Assembly: GCF_015351475.1 (NCBI RefSeq)
Contig: NZ_JADKPR010000032.1
Span: forward strand, 1 to 45,797
Origin: Flavobacterium sp. HJJ
GTDB lineage: Bacteria; Bacteroidota; Bacteroidia; Flavobacteriales; Flavobacteriaceae
DNA: 45,797 nucleotides
Direction of reading: 5' to 3'
The notes under the pieces are model-generated. The model ran no database searches. It worked only from the letters and a program-made list of their open reading frames with translations, and was not told where the DNA came from. Made by a program: the position numbers and the translations under genes. Below, piece by piece: positions 24,280 to 33,846 of the stretch; position 1 is the first letter of the stretch; each line of letters starts with the position of its first letter.

Positions 24280-26709
24280 ATGAAAAAAATTATTACAGCC
24301 GTATTATGCATTACGTTTTTTGGAATCATGGAGGCGCAAAAAGTTTATGAGATCGATACAAATGTCCCAGATATTGATATATACGAAAAGTTAAAACTTG
24401 GCGGTACAAATCCAAAAGGCGAAAAAATAAGTGTAAACAATTATTATATGTCTGTTGGAAATAAACCGGTAATTCCTATTGTGGGCGAGTTTCATTTTTC
24501 ACGATACCCAAGACAATACTGGGACGAAAGCATCAGAAAAATAAAAGCCGGAGGAGTCAATGTAATTGCTACCTACGTTTTTTGGAATCTGCATGAAGAG
24601 AAAGAAAACACATTTGACTGGAGCGGTGATAAAGACCTGCGTTACTTCCTTCAGCTATGCCAGAAAAACAATATTGAAACGATCGTCCGAATTGGACCTT
24701 TCTGCCATGGAGAAATACGCAGCGGCGGTATGCCGGACTGGCTGTTAGGCCGCGCTTTAAACATTCGTTCCAATGACCCATTATACTTAAAATATGTGGA
24801 GCGGCTGTACAATGAGATCGGAAAACAGCTCAAAGGCTTATATTATAAAAACGGAGGCCCAATTATTGGAATACAGATTGAGAATGAATATCAGCATTCT
24901 GCCGCGCCTTGGGGGCTTACCTACCCAGGCCAGCCTCTTGAAATGACGGCTTCCGAAAGAGATATGAGTGTCACACAGGAAGGTGTAGGAATTGCTAATG
25001 AAGTCAATCCATATTCACAGCTGGGCAACGATCACATGAAAATATTGAAATCGCTGGCGCTGTCTGCCGGTATGGATGTTCCTCTTTATACCGCTACAGG
25101 CTGGGGCAATGCAGCCATTATTCCTGACGAAAGCATACCGGTAACAGCTGCTTATGCCTATCCTTTCTGGACGCCTACAAGGGACTACTCGCCATTTTTT
25201 CTGTATAAAGATATGCACCGTTTTCCAGATTATGCTCCAGTGCGTTATTCTCCTGAAAATTACCCCGCTTTTTCGGCAGAACTGGGTTCGGGAATTATGA
25301 GCGTTTATACCCGCAGACCGATTGCAGTACACAAAAGCTTTGACGCATTAATTAACCGCTGCCTTGGAAGCGGAGCAAACGGTATTGGATATTATATGTA
25401 TCATGGCGGATCAACTCCAAAAGGAAAATTCTCTTATATGAGCGATGAGGCATATGGACTGCCAAAAATATCGTATGATTTTCAGGCACCTATTGGCGAA
25501 TACGGACAGGTACGTGAAGGTTTTCAGCGGCTGAAACTGCTTCATTTCTTTTTACAGGATTATGGACATCTGCTCGCTCCAATGGCCACAGTACTGCCTT
25601 TGGATGCCGCATCGCTTGTACCGCAAAACATATCTTCACTCAGATATGCTGTCCGCAAAAAAGGCAGTTCCGGTTTCATTTTCCTGAATAATTTTCAGGA
25701 TGACACTACTATGGTTGCCCAGAAAAACATACGCTTGAATATAAAAACGGCACAAAAGAATATCATGATTCCAGAAACAGGAAGCTTTGACCTCGACAGC
25801 GATGAAAACGTCATATTCCCATACAACCTTGATCTTGATGAACTTCAGCTCAATTACGCAACAGCTCAGCTTTTAGCAAAAGACGAAGAACAAGCAGAGC
25901 CGTATTATATTTTCTTTACCCCTTCGGGCATAAAAAGCGAATTTTCATTTTCACCAAACGTAAATTTCGAAAATCTACAAGGCACAGCATGTGATAAAAA
26001 TCCGCAGAGAATACTGGTTAGCTGTAATGAGGCGGTAAATGAATTTAAGTTAACAGCAAATGGAAAAATTTTGCGCATACTCGTGATAAGCAAAGAACAG
26101 GCATTAAAAATGTACAGCATGCAAATTAACGGAAAAAGACATTTTATTTTTTCCAATGCTATAGTATTAGAAAATGGCAAAAACATTCAACTGCTGAATG
26201 ACGGCAATACTAATTTTGACTTTGAGATATATCCAAAAATTGCTATACTTCCTAAAACTGAATTTGGCAGTTTAGAGAAACTGAAAGACAAAGGAGTCTT
26301 TTCATCTTATAAAATCAGCCTTCCGCAAGCAGTGCTAAATATAGAAAGTAAACAGGTAAGCGAAAGAAAATGGGCTTTGAACCTTCCCTTATCTTTGCCA
26401 AAATATGTTAATGATGCTTATCTGACCGTACAGTATATTGGAGACACAGCAATGGGATTTATTGATGGCGAACTTGTTACAGATGAATTTTACAAAGGCA
26501 TCCCATGGGAAATTGGATTGCGCAAATTCCTTACAGGCAAACCGCAGGAAATGGTGTTTTATTTCCGTCCTATGCAAAAAAATGCTTCCTATCTTGTAGA
26601 TTTACAGCCTTATCCAAAGAGCATACCTGATTTTGGTAATAAAAAAGAATTCTTGAGTGTAAACGGATTTACCTTAAAATTTCAATATACCACACAGATA
26701 ACTTTTTAG
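24280..26709 (+). CDS. Exported GH35 beta-galactosidase
   Basis: This 809-residue enzyme has a signal peptide (about 1-19, ending EAQ) and a GH35 catalytic barrel (about 55-395). Diagnostic segments are GEFHFSRYPRQYWDESI, the VFWNLHE loop, and IENEY with the acid/base Glu203. AELGSG holds the probable nucleophile Glu334. The remaining roughly 400 residues are beta-rich accessory domains typical of the longer GH35 enzymes. GH35 enzymes remove terminal beta-linked galactose from plant side chains or galactans. It is divergent from pnuC and followed by the HTCS gene 159 bp downstream. Together with GH31 and GH2 it makes a galactoside/xyloside-processing set. The exact substrate is not predictable. 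Confidence 0.9.
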   Translation: MKKIITAVLCITFFGIMEAQKVYEIDTNVPDIDIYEKLKLGGTNPKGEKISVNNYYMSVGNKPVIPIVGEFHFSRYPRQYWDESIRKIKAGGVNVIATYVFWNLHEEKENTFDWSGDKDLRYFLQLCQKNNIETIVRIGPFCHGEIRSGGMPDWLLGRALNIRSNDPLYLKYVERLYNEIGKQLKGLYYKNGGPIIGIQIENEYQHSAAPWGLTYPGQPLEMTASERDMSVTQEGVGIANEVNPYSQLGNDHMKILKSLALSAGMDVPLYTATGWGNAAIIPDESIPVTAAYAYPFWTPTRDYSPFFLYKDMHRFPDYAPVRYSPENYPAFSAELGSGIMSVYTRRPIAVHKSFDALINRCLGSGANGIGYYMYHGGSTPKGKFSYMSDEAYGLPKISYDFQAPIGEYGQVREGFQRLKLLHFFLQDYGHLLAPMATVLPLDAASLVPQNISSLRYAVRKKGSSGFIFLNNFQDDTTMVAQKNIRLNIKTAQKNIMIPETGSFDLDSDENVIFPYNLDLDELQLNYATAQLLAKDEEQAEPYYIFFTPSGIKSEFSFSPNVNFENLQGTACDKNPQRILVSCNEAVNEFKLTANGKILRILVISKEQALKMYSMQINGKRHFIFSNAIVLENGKNIQLLNDGNTNFDFEIYPKIAILPKTEFGSLEKLKDKGVFSSYKISLPQAVLNIESKQVSERKWALNLPLSLPKYVNDAYLTVQYIGDTAMGFIDGELVTDEFYKGIPWEIGLRKFLTGKPQEMVFYFRPMQKNASYLVDLQPYPKSIPDFGNKKEFLSVNGFTLKFQYTTQITF

Positions 26710-26868
26710 ATTAAATACATCTTTAATCCGTTGGGTTAAATTATTTTTAACCACATAGAACATAGATTTTTCTAATGTTTAGCGGGATACAATAAAAACA
26801 GTACTGTTTAAAGTTAAATTATTCAGCATCACTGGTACGATTTTGTACCGGCATACCTGTATAAAATA

Positions 26869-29800
26869 ATGGATTTTTTATATTTGTCCAAATACTTCAG
26901 AAGCAATCCCGTATTATTCAATCCGCTATTTCTTAAAATGACTGATTTTTTCCGCATTATCATAACCAAAAGAACAGTAAAGACATTCTTAATGACTTTA
27001 GCACTTTTCTTAGCATTTTATGGTAATGCGCAGCAAATGCTTTTCTCGGCGGTAGAGGGAAGAGAACAAATGAACGAGGCGCAGATAAGAAACATACTGC
27101 AGCTTAAAGACGGCAGAATTGGCGTCTTTACAGAAGGCATGCTCAACCTATATGATGGATCTGGTTTTAAGACTATTCATATAAATGACGAGAACACTAT
27201 ACCGCTTCCCGGTTATACAGGTTTTCATCACAGCTATCTTGAGTCGGATAGAATATGGTTTAAAAACAGAGGCAAACTAGCTGTAATTGACCTTTCGGAA
27301 GAACGAACAGACAAACAGCCTGCTGCAGTTCTAAAGGATCTGGGAATAAAAGAAATGCCTGCTGATCTTTATATAGACAGCAATGAGGATATATGGATAC
27401 TTACCAAAAACAATTCCTTATTATGCAGGGAAAAGAAAACCGGCAAAAAAATTACATTTATAAAAAACATTGCCCTTCCAGATTTTAATGATCAATTATT
27501 TGATGTTGTATGCTCTGGTAACAGCATATACCTTCTCTATAAATCCGGTACACTGAGATGTTTTGACCGAAAATCAAAAATTGAACGCTATAATCAGGCA
27601 TTGGCACCAAATATACAGGGAGCATTTAGAGACTGGGCACACGTTACAGCAGTAAAAAAATGCCTGTTTATTATCCGAGCCGGAAACTCCAAAGGCCAGC
27701 TCATACGCTTTAACACCCTAACCAGGAAAACCGATGTCATACTTCAGGTAAATGATTACTGGCTCAACTGCTTTGCAGCAAACAGTAAAGGTGAAATTTC
27801 TTTAAGCTGCAAAAAAGGATTATATCAATTCCCGACCTCAACAGACAGACCAGTACTTGTTAAAGACATTCATATTTCTGGAGGCTCAAAAATACAAACC
27901 GAAATCAGTACAATACTCTATGACAAACAGGGAGGTTTTTGGTTAGGAACTCTTAACAAAGGACTATATTATTATCATCCCGATCGATTCCGCTTCAAAA
28001 AACTGCTGAAAAACAATTTCAAAGCAGAAGACAGTACTGACTTTGTTATTAACACTCTTGAACAAAGTACTGACAATACGGTTATTGCAGGTACCAATAA
28101 TGCAGTATATAAAATTCCATTTCCTTTTTCTGCTAATAAAACGCCGTTCAAATTATTACAGCAGGGTTCAAATTTTCTATTTAAAGATCCTGCCGGCACA
28201 GTCTGGATTGCTTCAGCAGGCGGTCTCTACAGCATTGCGGAGAAAACAGCAAAAAAAGTCCTTGACGGATCATTCAATCATATTACTGCTGCAGGAAATC
28301 AATCCATCTATTTAAGTACTGCAGGACAGGGCGTATTAGAATACCAATATAAGTCAAAAGATAAGCACATTAGAAAAATAGCCAGTCCAAAATATGTAAA
28401 ACAAACTGCAGTTTGGAATAATAAACTCATCGGAATTTCCTCAGAAGGACCATTTATTACTGATATTAAAAATAATACATTCATTTTGCCTCTCCGGCAG
28501 GGAATCAGCAGACCTGCCATGTTTCGGCATGCAAACCACAGGTATAATTTTGTTTTTGCCGATTCTGGAAATGATTTATGGATGGGTACCTACGATGGAT
28601 TATATATGTGGCGCAATAATGAACAAAAACTGTATCAATTCAATACATCAGCCGGATTGGTTAATAATAGTGTAAAGGCTATTGCAGAAGATCTCGACCA
28701 TTCCTTCTGGGTTACCACATCAAGAGGAATCAGCCATATATTCAAAACTCAAAACAATTCAGGCTGTACATTCAGCATTGAAAACTATAATAGTCTTGCA
28801 GGCGTTCAGCAGCATGCTTTTGCCGAACGATCAATATTGCTGGGATCTGACGGTACTTTGTTCGCAGGCGGAATCGATGGCCTTAATTACCTGATGCCGG
28901 CACAAAAAGGCAATCTTCCAGTCCTTAACCCAGTATTGCTGTATCTCACAGTATTTTCTAACACCCAAAAATCGTTACCCTATAATGGACTTAATTTAGC
29001 TTATAAAAATAAAATTACGCTTAAACATAATCAGAATTTCTTCAAGATTAGCTTTTCGGGACTGAATTACAGTAATCCTGAGCAGGTGAATTACAGATAT
29101 AAACTTGATAATATTGATGACAGATGGCGTTATGGACAGCCTGTAAATGGTTTAGGTGAAGCCAATTATACCAATCTTGAACCAGGTGAATACCTATTTA
29201 AGGTACAGTCCAGTCCTGACGGTATTTATTGGAAAGGAGCTGCTAAAACGCTTTCTATTTCAATCACCCCGCCATTCTGGAAAACGCTCTATGCCTACAT
29301 TTTCTATATATCTTTCACGATTGCGGTATCGCTTTTTATAATTTTCCGTATTGCATCTGCCAGCAAAATCAAACAGCAGCAACAGCAAGAACAGGCTGTA
29401 GCTAAAGCAAAAACTGATTTTATTACGAATATCAGTCATGAACTGCGCACACCGCTTACTCTTGTAATTACTCCGCTTCAAGCTCTTTTAAACAGTGTTG
29501 AAGATACCGATATAAAAAAGAAACTGCAGCAAATCAGCGGCAGTGCACAGCTGATGCTGGAAACTGTAAGCCAGCTTCTTGAATTTAAAAAAATGGATCT
29601 GGGCGGAGAAACTCTAAACCTGCACTTTTATGAGAGTCTGACTTTTATTAATGAATTATGCCAAGGATACTCACGGCTTGCAGATGAGAAAAGAATTGTT
29701 TTAAAAGAAGATATCAGCCAAGACATTGAAGGACTATTCATTGACCGGCAGAAAGTTACCCGTATTATTGGCAACCTGATTTCAAATGCCTTAAAATTTA

Positions 29801-30882
29801 CACCGCAGGGAGGCACAGTCTGGATCTCGGTTTTGCATGATCCGACAGCAGAACTTTTAAAAATAATTGTGCGTGATAATGGCGTAGGAATAGCAGAAAA
29901 CGAACTTACAAATATCTTTGACCGTTTTTATCAGGCAAATAATCAAAATGAAAGTTCAGCAGGCAGCGGCATTGGTTTATATATGGTAAAACAATATGCT
30001 CTGATTCACAGAGGCTCGGTAACGGCATCGAGCGGTTATGAAAATGGAACTTCCATAGAAGTCACTTTATCAGTTGCTGAAGAAAACTCAGAAAATCTTA
30101 ATACTTTCTTTCCTAAAACTGATGTTAAAACGCTTCTTATTGCTGAAGATAGTAAAGCATTACGAGAGTATCTCGCAAGTGAATTAAAACCAAATTTTAA
30201 TATTGTTCTTGCCCAAAACGGTGCCGAAGCTTTAGAAAATGCAGAAAAATACAGCCCCGACTTAATTATCTGCGATATGATGATGCCTCTAGTTGGCGGT
30301 CCTGAATTCTGTCGTGCTCTTAGAAGCAATTTTAATATCAGCCATATTCCGGTTATCATGCTTACCGGGAGAACTTCAGATGAAGCCCGCTTAGAAGCCT
30401 ATGAATCTGGAGCAGATGCATTTTTGGTAAAACCTTTTGATATTTCTATTTTAAATGTACGAATCATTAAACTGCTGCAGCTTTGTGATTCCAGAAGACG
30501 TGCTTTTAAAGAAGAAAAAGATATAAAGACCGAAACCATTACCAGTAATCCAATAGACAGAGAATTACTTGATGCAGCCCTAAAACATGTATACAATAAT
30601 ATTTCAAAACAAGGCTATTCGGTAGAAAAATTTAGTTCTGATATGAATATGGACCGTACAGGTTTATATCGTAAACTTATGGCATTGACCGGACTCCCGC
30701 CTATAGCTTTTATTAGAGAAATCAGACTTCGAAAAGCTGCTGAGATGCTGGCTTCAACACAGGTTCCAATATCAGATATAGCACAGGAAGTTGGTTTCAG
30801 CAGTGTATCTTATTTTACAAAATGTTTCCACGAAGCATTTAACAAAACTCCCAGCCAATATAGAGCAGAAAAGACAACTTAA
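26869..30882 (+). CDS. Hybrid two-component system regulator (HTCS)
   Basis: This 1337-residue protein places a whole signalling pathway in one chain. It has an N-terminal leader/anchor (hydrophobic 37-54, ending GNAQQ), then two-component 'reg_prop' beta-propeller repeats (about 60-690, with WLGTLNKGLYYY-type units). A Y_Y_Y domain (about 700-800) and a TM helix (about 805-828) follow. Then come the histidine kinase core (SHELRTPL, His857; GSGIGL), a receiver domain (Asp1136 in ICDMMMP) and a C-terminal AraC-type HTH (about 1230-1335). HTCS proteins sense glycan fragments in the periplasm and activate nearby polysaccharide-use genes. The true start may be the internal ATG at 26938 (MTDFF). 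The likely targets are the adjacent GH genes. Confidence 0.92.
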   Translation: MDFLYLSKYFRSNPVLFNPLFLKMTDFFRIIITKRTVKTFLMTLALFLAFYGNAQQMLFSAVEGREQMNEAQIRNILQLKDGRIGVFTEGMLNLYDGSGFKTIHINDENTIPLPGYTGFHHSYLESDRIWFKNRGKLAVIDLSEERTDKQPAAVLKDLGIKEMPADLYIDSNEDIWILTKNNSLLCREKKTGKKITFIKNIALPDFNDQLFDVVCSGNSIYLLYKSGTLRCFDRKSKIERYNQALAPNIQGAFRDWAHVTAVKKCLFIIRAGNSKGQLIRFNTLTRKTDVILQVNDYWLNCFAANSKGEISLSCKKGLYQFPTSTDRPVLVKDIHISGGSKIQTEISTILYDKQGGFWLGTLNKGLYYYHPDRFRFKKLLKNNFKAEDSTDFVINTLEQSTDNTVIAGTNNAVYKIPFPFSANKTPFKLLQQGSNFLFKDPAGTVWIASAGGLYSIAEKTAKKVLDGSFNHITAAGNQSIYLSTAGQGVLEYQYKSKDKHIRKIASPKYVKQTAVWNNKLIGISSEGPFITDIKNNTFILPLRQGISRPAMFRHANHRYNFVFADSGNDLWMGTYDGLYMWRNNEQKLYQFNTSAGLVNNSVKAIAEDLDHSFWVTTSRGISHIFKTQNNSGCTFSIENYNSLAGVQQHAFAERSILLGSDGTLFAGGIDGLNYLMPAQKGNLPVLNPVLLYLTVFSNTQKSLPYNGLNLAYKNKITLKHNQNFFKISFSGLNYSNPEQVNYRYKLDNIDDRWRYGQPVNGLGEANYTNLEPGEYLFKVQSSPDGIYWKGAAKTLSISITPPFWKTLYAYIFYISFTIAVSLFIIFRIASASKIKQQQQQEQAVAKAKTDFITNISHELRTPLTLVITPLQALLNSVEDTDIKKKLQQISGSAQLMLETVSQLLEFKKMDLGGETLNLHFYESLTFINELCQGYSRLADEKRIVLKEDISQDIEGLFIDRQKVTRIIGNLISNALKFTPQGGTVWISVLHDPTAELLKIIVRDNGVGIAENELTNIFDRFYQANNQNESSAGSGIGLYMVKQYALIHRGSVTASSGYENGTSIEVTLSVAEENSENLNTFFPKTDVKTLLIAEDSKALREYLASELKPNFNIVLAQNGAEALENAEKYSPDLIICDMMMPLVGGPEFCRALRSNFNISHIPVIMLTGRTSDEARLEAYESGADAFLVKPFDISILNVRIIKLLQLCDSRRRAFKEEKDIKTETITSNPIDRELLDAALKHVYNNISKQGYSVEKFSSDMNMDRTGLYRKLMALTGLPPIAFIREIRLRKAAEMLASTQVPISDIAQEVGFSSVSYFTKCFHEAFNKTPSQYRAEKTT

Positions 30883-31072
30883 GGCAGTACATACTTAATA
30901 GTTTTTTGTACTAATCAATTATCTGAAGTTCTTTACTGTAATCCTGCTATGTTTTTTAGCTGAATAATAAAGGCGGATATAACTGCATCTGCTGTATGCT
31001 AGTTTTGTTAAACATATTAACTCAGTCAATATTTTTTTTTACAAAACATTGAAAATAAACAATTTAAAACTA

Positions 31073-31109
31073 TTCAACATTTGTTATAATAGTTTCAACA
31101 AATGTTATA
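31073..31109 (+). promoter_or_regulatory. Tandem direct repeat, candidate HTCS operator for GH31
   Basis: Two 16-bp units, TTCAACATTTGTTATA (31073-31088) and TTCAACAAATGTTATA (31094-31109), match at 14 of 16 positions at a 21-bp period. This is the spacing expected for AraC-type domains bound side by side on one DNA face. The inner AACATTTGTT and AACAAATGTT are also reverse complements of each other. A -7-like box begins 21 bp further on. The remaining part of the 334-bp spacer (30883-31216) holds no gene. Confidence 0.6.
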
Positions 31110-31130
31110 GTCTTATTTTTTCTTTCATTA

Positions 31131-31138
31131 TAATTTTA
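31131..31138 (+). promoter_or_regulatory. Candidate -7 box (TAATTTTA) for GH31
   Basis: One mismatch to TAnnTTTG. It lies 21 bp after the direct repeat and 78 bp before the start codon, the same layout as before the GH2 gene. Confidence 0.4.
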
Positions 31139-31216
31139 CAATTGTCCATAGAACAGTTTAACTGATTAATAATTTCTGTTAGGCAAAATTTATAAAATTT
31201 ACTAATACTACAACTA

Positions 31217-33589
31217 ATGAAAAACATCTTTTTAACCTTGTTTATGGTTTTAGTCCTTACGCAGGGAAGCACTGCACAGAACTATCAAAAAACAAAACAG
31301 GGTCTCAAAACTACGGTAGCAGGAAATGTCATCGAATTACAAATTTACAGCCCGGAAACCATAAGAGTTGTAAAATATCCCACAGGCAAAGATTTCAATA
31401 AAGAAAGTCTCTCTGTTATCGCTAAGCCTCAAAGTACACCCTTTCAGATTACCGACAAAGAATCTGCGATAATTCTTAAAACAAAAAAAATTATAGTTAC
31501 TATTGATACCAAAACCGGTTCCTTAACTTTTCATACCACTGACGGCGGTATGCTGTTAAAAGAAAAAAATGACGGAGTCCGTTTTACTCCTTTTGATGAC
31601 AGCGGAGTACCTTCGTATATTGTACATCAGTCTTTTGAACTTGACAAAGGAGAACCTATATATGGTTTGGGTCAGCATCAAAGAGGGAATTTAAGCCAGC
31701 GAAATCAAAACTACAGACTCGAACAGGGTAATCTTGATGATGTAGTGCCATTTTTTCAATCCATCAAAGGATACGGTATTTTTTGGGATAATTATTCTCC
31801 AACCGATTTTAAAGATGATACTGCAGCAACTTCTTTTACTTCTGATGTGGGTGACGGAATCGACTACTACTTTATGTATGGTGCAACTTCAGACGGTGTT
31901 ATCGGACAAATGCGGACGCTAACCGGTATTGCTCCAATGTTTCCTCTTTGGACATTTGGCTATTGGCAGAGTAAAGAGCGCTACAAAAGCCAGCAGGAAA
32001 TTGTAGATGTTATAAAAGAATACCGCAGACTTGGGGTACCGCTCGATGGAATTATTCAGGACTGGCAATATTGGGGATCCAATTATCTTTGGAATTCAAT
32101 GGATTTCCTGAATGCTGATTTCAATAAGCCACAAAAAATGATAGATGAAATCCATGCACTAAACGCTCATTTTGCTATTTCAATCTGGTCATCATTTGGT
32201 CCTATGACGAAACAATTCCGCGAGCTTAAAGAAAAGAAAATGCTCCTAAATTTTAAAACCTGGCCTGAGACAGGTTATGACACATGGCCGGCTGACCCAG
32301 ATTATCCGTCAGGCGTGCTGCCATATGACCCATATAATCCGGAGGCAAGAGCTATTTATTGGAGATACCTAAATGCAGGTTTGTTTTCAAAAGGCATTGA
32401 CGGATGGTGGATGGATTCCACAGAACCCGATCATATGCAGGCAAAACCTTCAGACTATGACAATCAGACTTATTTGGGATCTTTTAGAAAAGTCCGCAAT
32501 GCCTACCCGCTTATGTCTGTTGGAGGAGTGTATACCAACCAGCGTGCGGCTGCATCTGATAAGCGCGTTTTCATACTTACCCGCTCTGCATTTGCCGGAC
32601 AGCAGCGATACGGAGCTAATACATGGTCTGGAGACACAAATTCATCTTGGCAAACTCTTCGCCAGCAGATACCGGCAGGACTTAACTTTTCACTAAGTGC
32701 TATACCCTATTGGAATAGTGATATTGGCGGTTTCTTCCTTGGTAATTATAAAAATGCAACGACAAATCCTGAATATAAGGAGCTATATACACGATGGCTT
32801 GCTTTTGGTACATTTTGTCCTATGATGCGTTCTCATGGAACTGATGCTCCCCGCGAAATTTATCAATTTGGTAAAAAAGGAGATAGAGTCTATGATGCGA
32901 TTGAAAAATTCATTAATCTTCGCTACAGTCTTCTTCCCTATATCTATTCTGCATCCAGAGATGTTACGGCCCATAATTCCAGTATGATGCGGGCATTGTT
33001 CATGGATTTTAAAAATGACTCAAAAACCTGGGATAATACGCAGGAATATATGTTTGGAAAATTTCTTCTTATAAATCCTGTAACACAGCCGATGTACACT
33101 GACAAAAATGGAAGTGTTATTACAGAAAACTACAGCAGTGCAAAATCGCAGGAAACCTATCTGCCGGAAGGTTCAGACTGGTACGATTTCTGGTCAAATA
33201 CTAAGTTTGAAGGAGGCAGAAAAGTGAGCCGAGAAACACCTCTTGACATCATTCCTGTCTATGTAAAAGCAGGAGCTATACTTCCAGTGGGGCCGAATGT
33301 ACAATTTGCGAAAGAAAAGAAATGGGACAATTTAACTATGAAAGTGTATCCTGGAGCTGATGGTACATTTACGCTCTATGAAGATGAGTTTGATAACTAC
33401 AATTATGAAAAAGGAGCATACAGCGAAATTGAATTTAACTGGAACGAAAAACAGCAAAAATTAACGATTAATGCCCGAACAGGGACATTTAAAGGAATAA
33501 CTGAAATCAGAAATTTTACTATTGTACTGCCCGATGGAAAAAGCAAATTAGTAAATTACAACGGTAAGAAAACCCAAGTAGTATTCTAA
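31217..33589 (+). CDS. Exported GH31 alpha-xylosidase/alpha-glucosidase
   Basis: This 790-residue enzyme has a signal peptide (about 1-20, ending STAQ), an N-terminal beta-sandwich (about 25-235), and a GH31 barrel with DGIIQDWQYWG. The nucleophile motif GWWMDSTEPD holds Asp400, and TWSGDTNSSW holds the probable acid/base Asp473. C-terminal beta domains follow. The region matches secreted bacteroidotal alpha-xylosidase-like GH31 enzymes without a PA14 insert. It hydrolyses terminal alpha-xylose or alpha-glucose from the non-reducing end. The gene lies between two HTCS genes and is preceded by a direct-repeat operator. A terminator at 33680-33708 ends the transcript. Alpha-xylosidase plus beta-galactosidases fit xyloglucan oligosaccharide breakdown, by inference. 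Confidence 0.9.
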   Translation: MKNIFLTLFMVLVLTQGSTAQNYQKTKQGLKTTVAGNVIELQIYSPETIRVVKYPTGKDFNKESLSVIAKPQSTPFQITDKESAIILKTKKIIVTIDTKTGSLTFHTTDGGMLLKEKNDGVRFTPFDDSGVPSYIVHQSFELDKGEPIYGLGQHQRGNLSQRNQNYRLEQGNLDDVVPFFQSIKGYGIFWDNYSPTDFKDDTAATSFTSDVGDGIDYYFMYGATSDGVIGQMRTLTGIAPMFPLWTFGYWQSKERYKSQQEIVDVIKEYRRLGVPLDGIIQDWQYWGSNYLWNSMDFLNADFNKPQKMIDEIHALNAHFAISIWSSFGPMTKQFRELKEKKMLLNFKTWPETGYDTWPADPDYPSGVLPYDPYNPEARAIYWRYLNAGLFSKGIDGWWMDSTEPDHMQAKPSDYDNQTYLGSFRKVRNAYPLMSVGGVYTNQRAAASDKRVFILTRSAFAGQQRYGANTWSGDTNSSWQTLRQQIPAGLNFSLSAIPYWNSDIGGFFLGNYKNATTNPEYKELYTRWLAFGTFCPMMRSHGTDAPREIYQFGKKGDRVYDAIEKFINLRYSLLPYIYSASRDVTAHNSSMMRALFMDFKNDSKTWDNTQEYMFGKFLLINPVTQPMYTDKNGSVITENYSSAKSQETYLPEGSDWYDFWSNTKFEGGRKVSRETPLDIIPVYVKAGAILPVGPNVQFAKEKKWDNLTMKVYPGADGTFTLYEDEFDNYNYEKGAYSEIEFNWNEKQQKLTINARTGTFKGITEIRNFTIVLPDGKSKLVNYNGKKTQVVF

Positions 33590-33679
33590 AATAGTATTGA
33601 TAAAAAGCTTCAGCCTTATTAACACTTTCATCTAAGGTAAATAGCTGTACAAATTTTAACGTTTCTAAACATTTGATCT

Positions 33680-33708
33680 GCCTGCGGTGTTTCTTCCGCA
33701 GGCTTTTC
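33680..33708 (+). terminator. Rho-independent terminator after GH31
   Basis: A GC-rich 8-bp stem (GCCTGCGG with CCGCAGGC, 33680-33687 and 33696-33703) has an 8-nt loop and is followed by TTTTCTA. Confidence 0.75.
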
Positions 33709-33846
33709 TAATTATGGTTTTATCAGTTTATTACATTTTACGAAAAACTCTTCATCATTATAACCTGCATAACACAGCTTATACAAATTGTGAAGCTGTC
33801 AATATCATTTTTAAATATATAGCCCTATATTCACAAAATATATTGA

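Noticed and set aside
26745..26785. Possible terminator or repeat after the GH35 gene
   Set aside because: GGTTAAA/TTTAACC gives only a 7-bp AT-rich stem. The neighbouring 'accacatagaacatagattt' looks like a piece of a dispersed repeat, but it is too short and weak to list.
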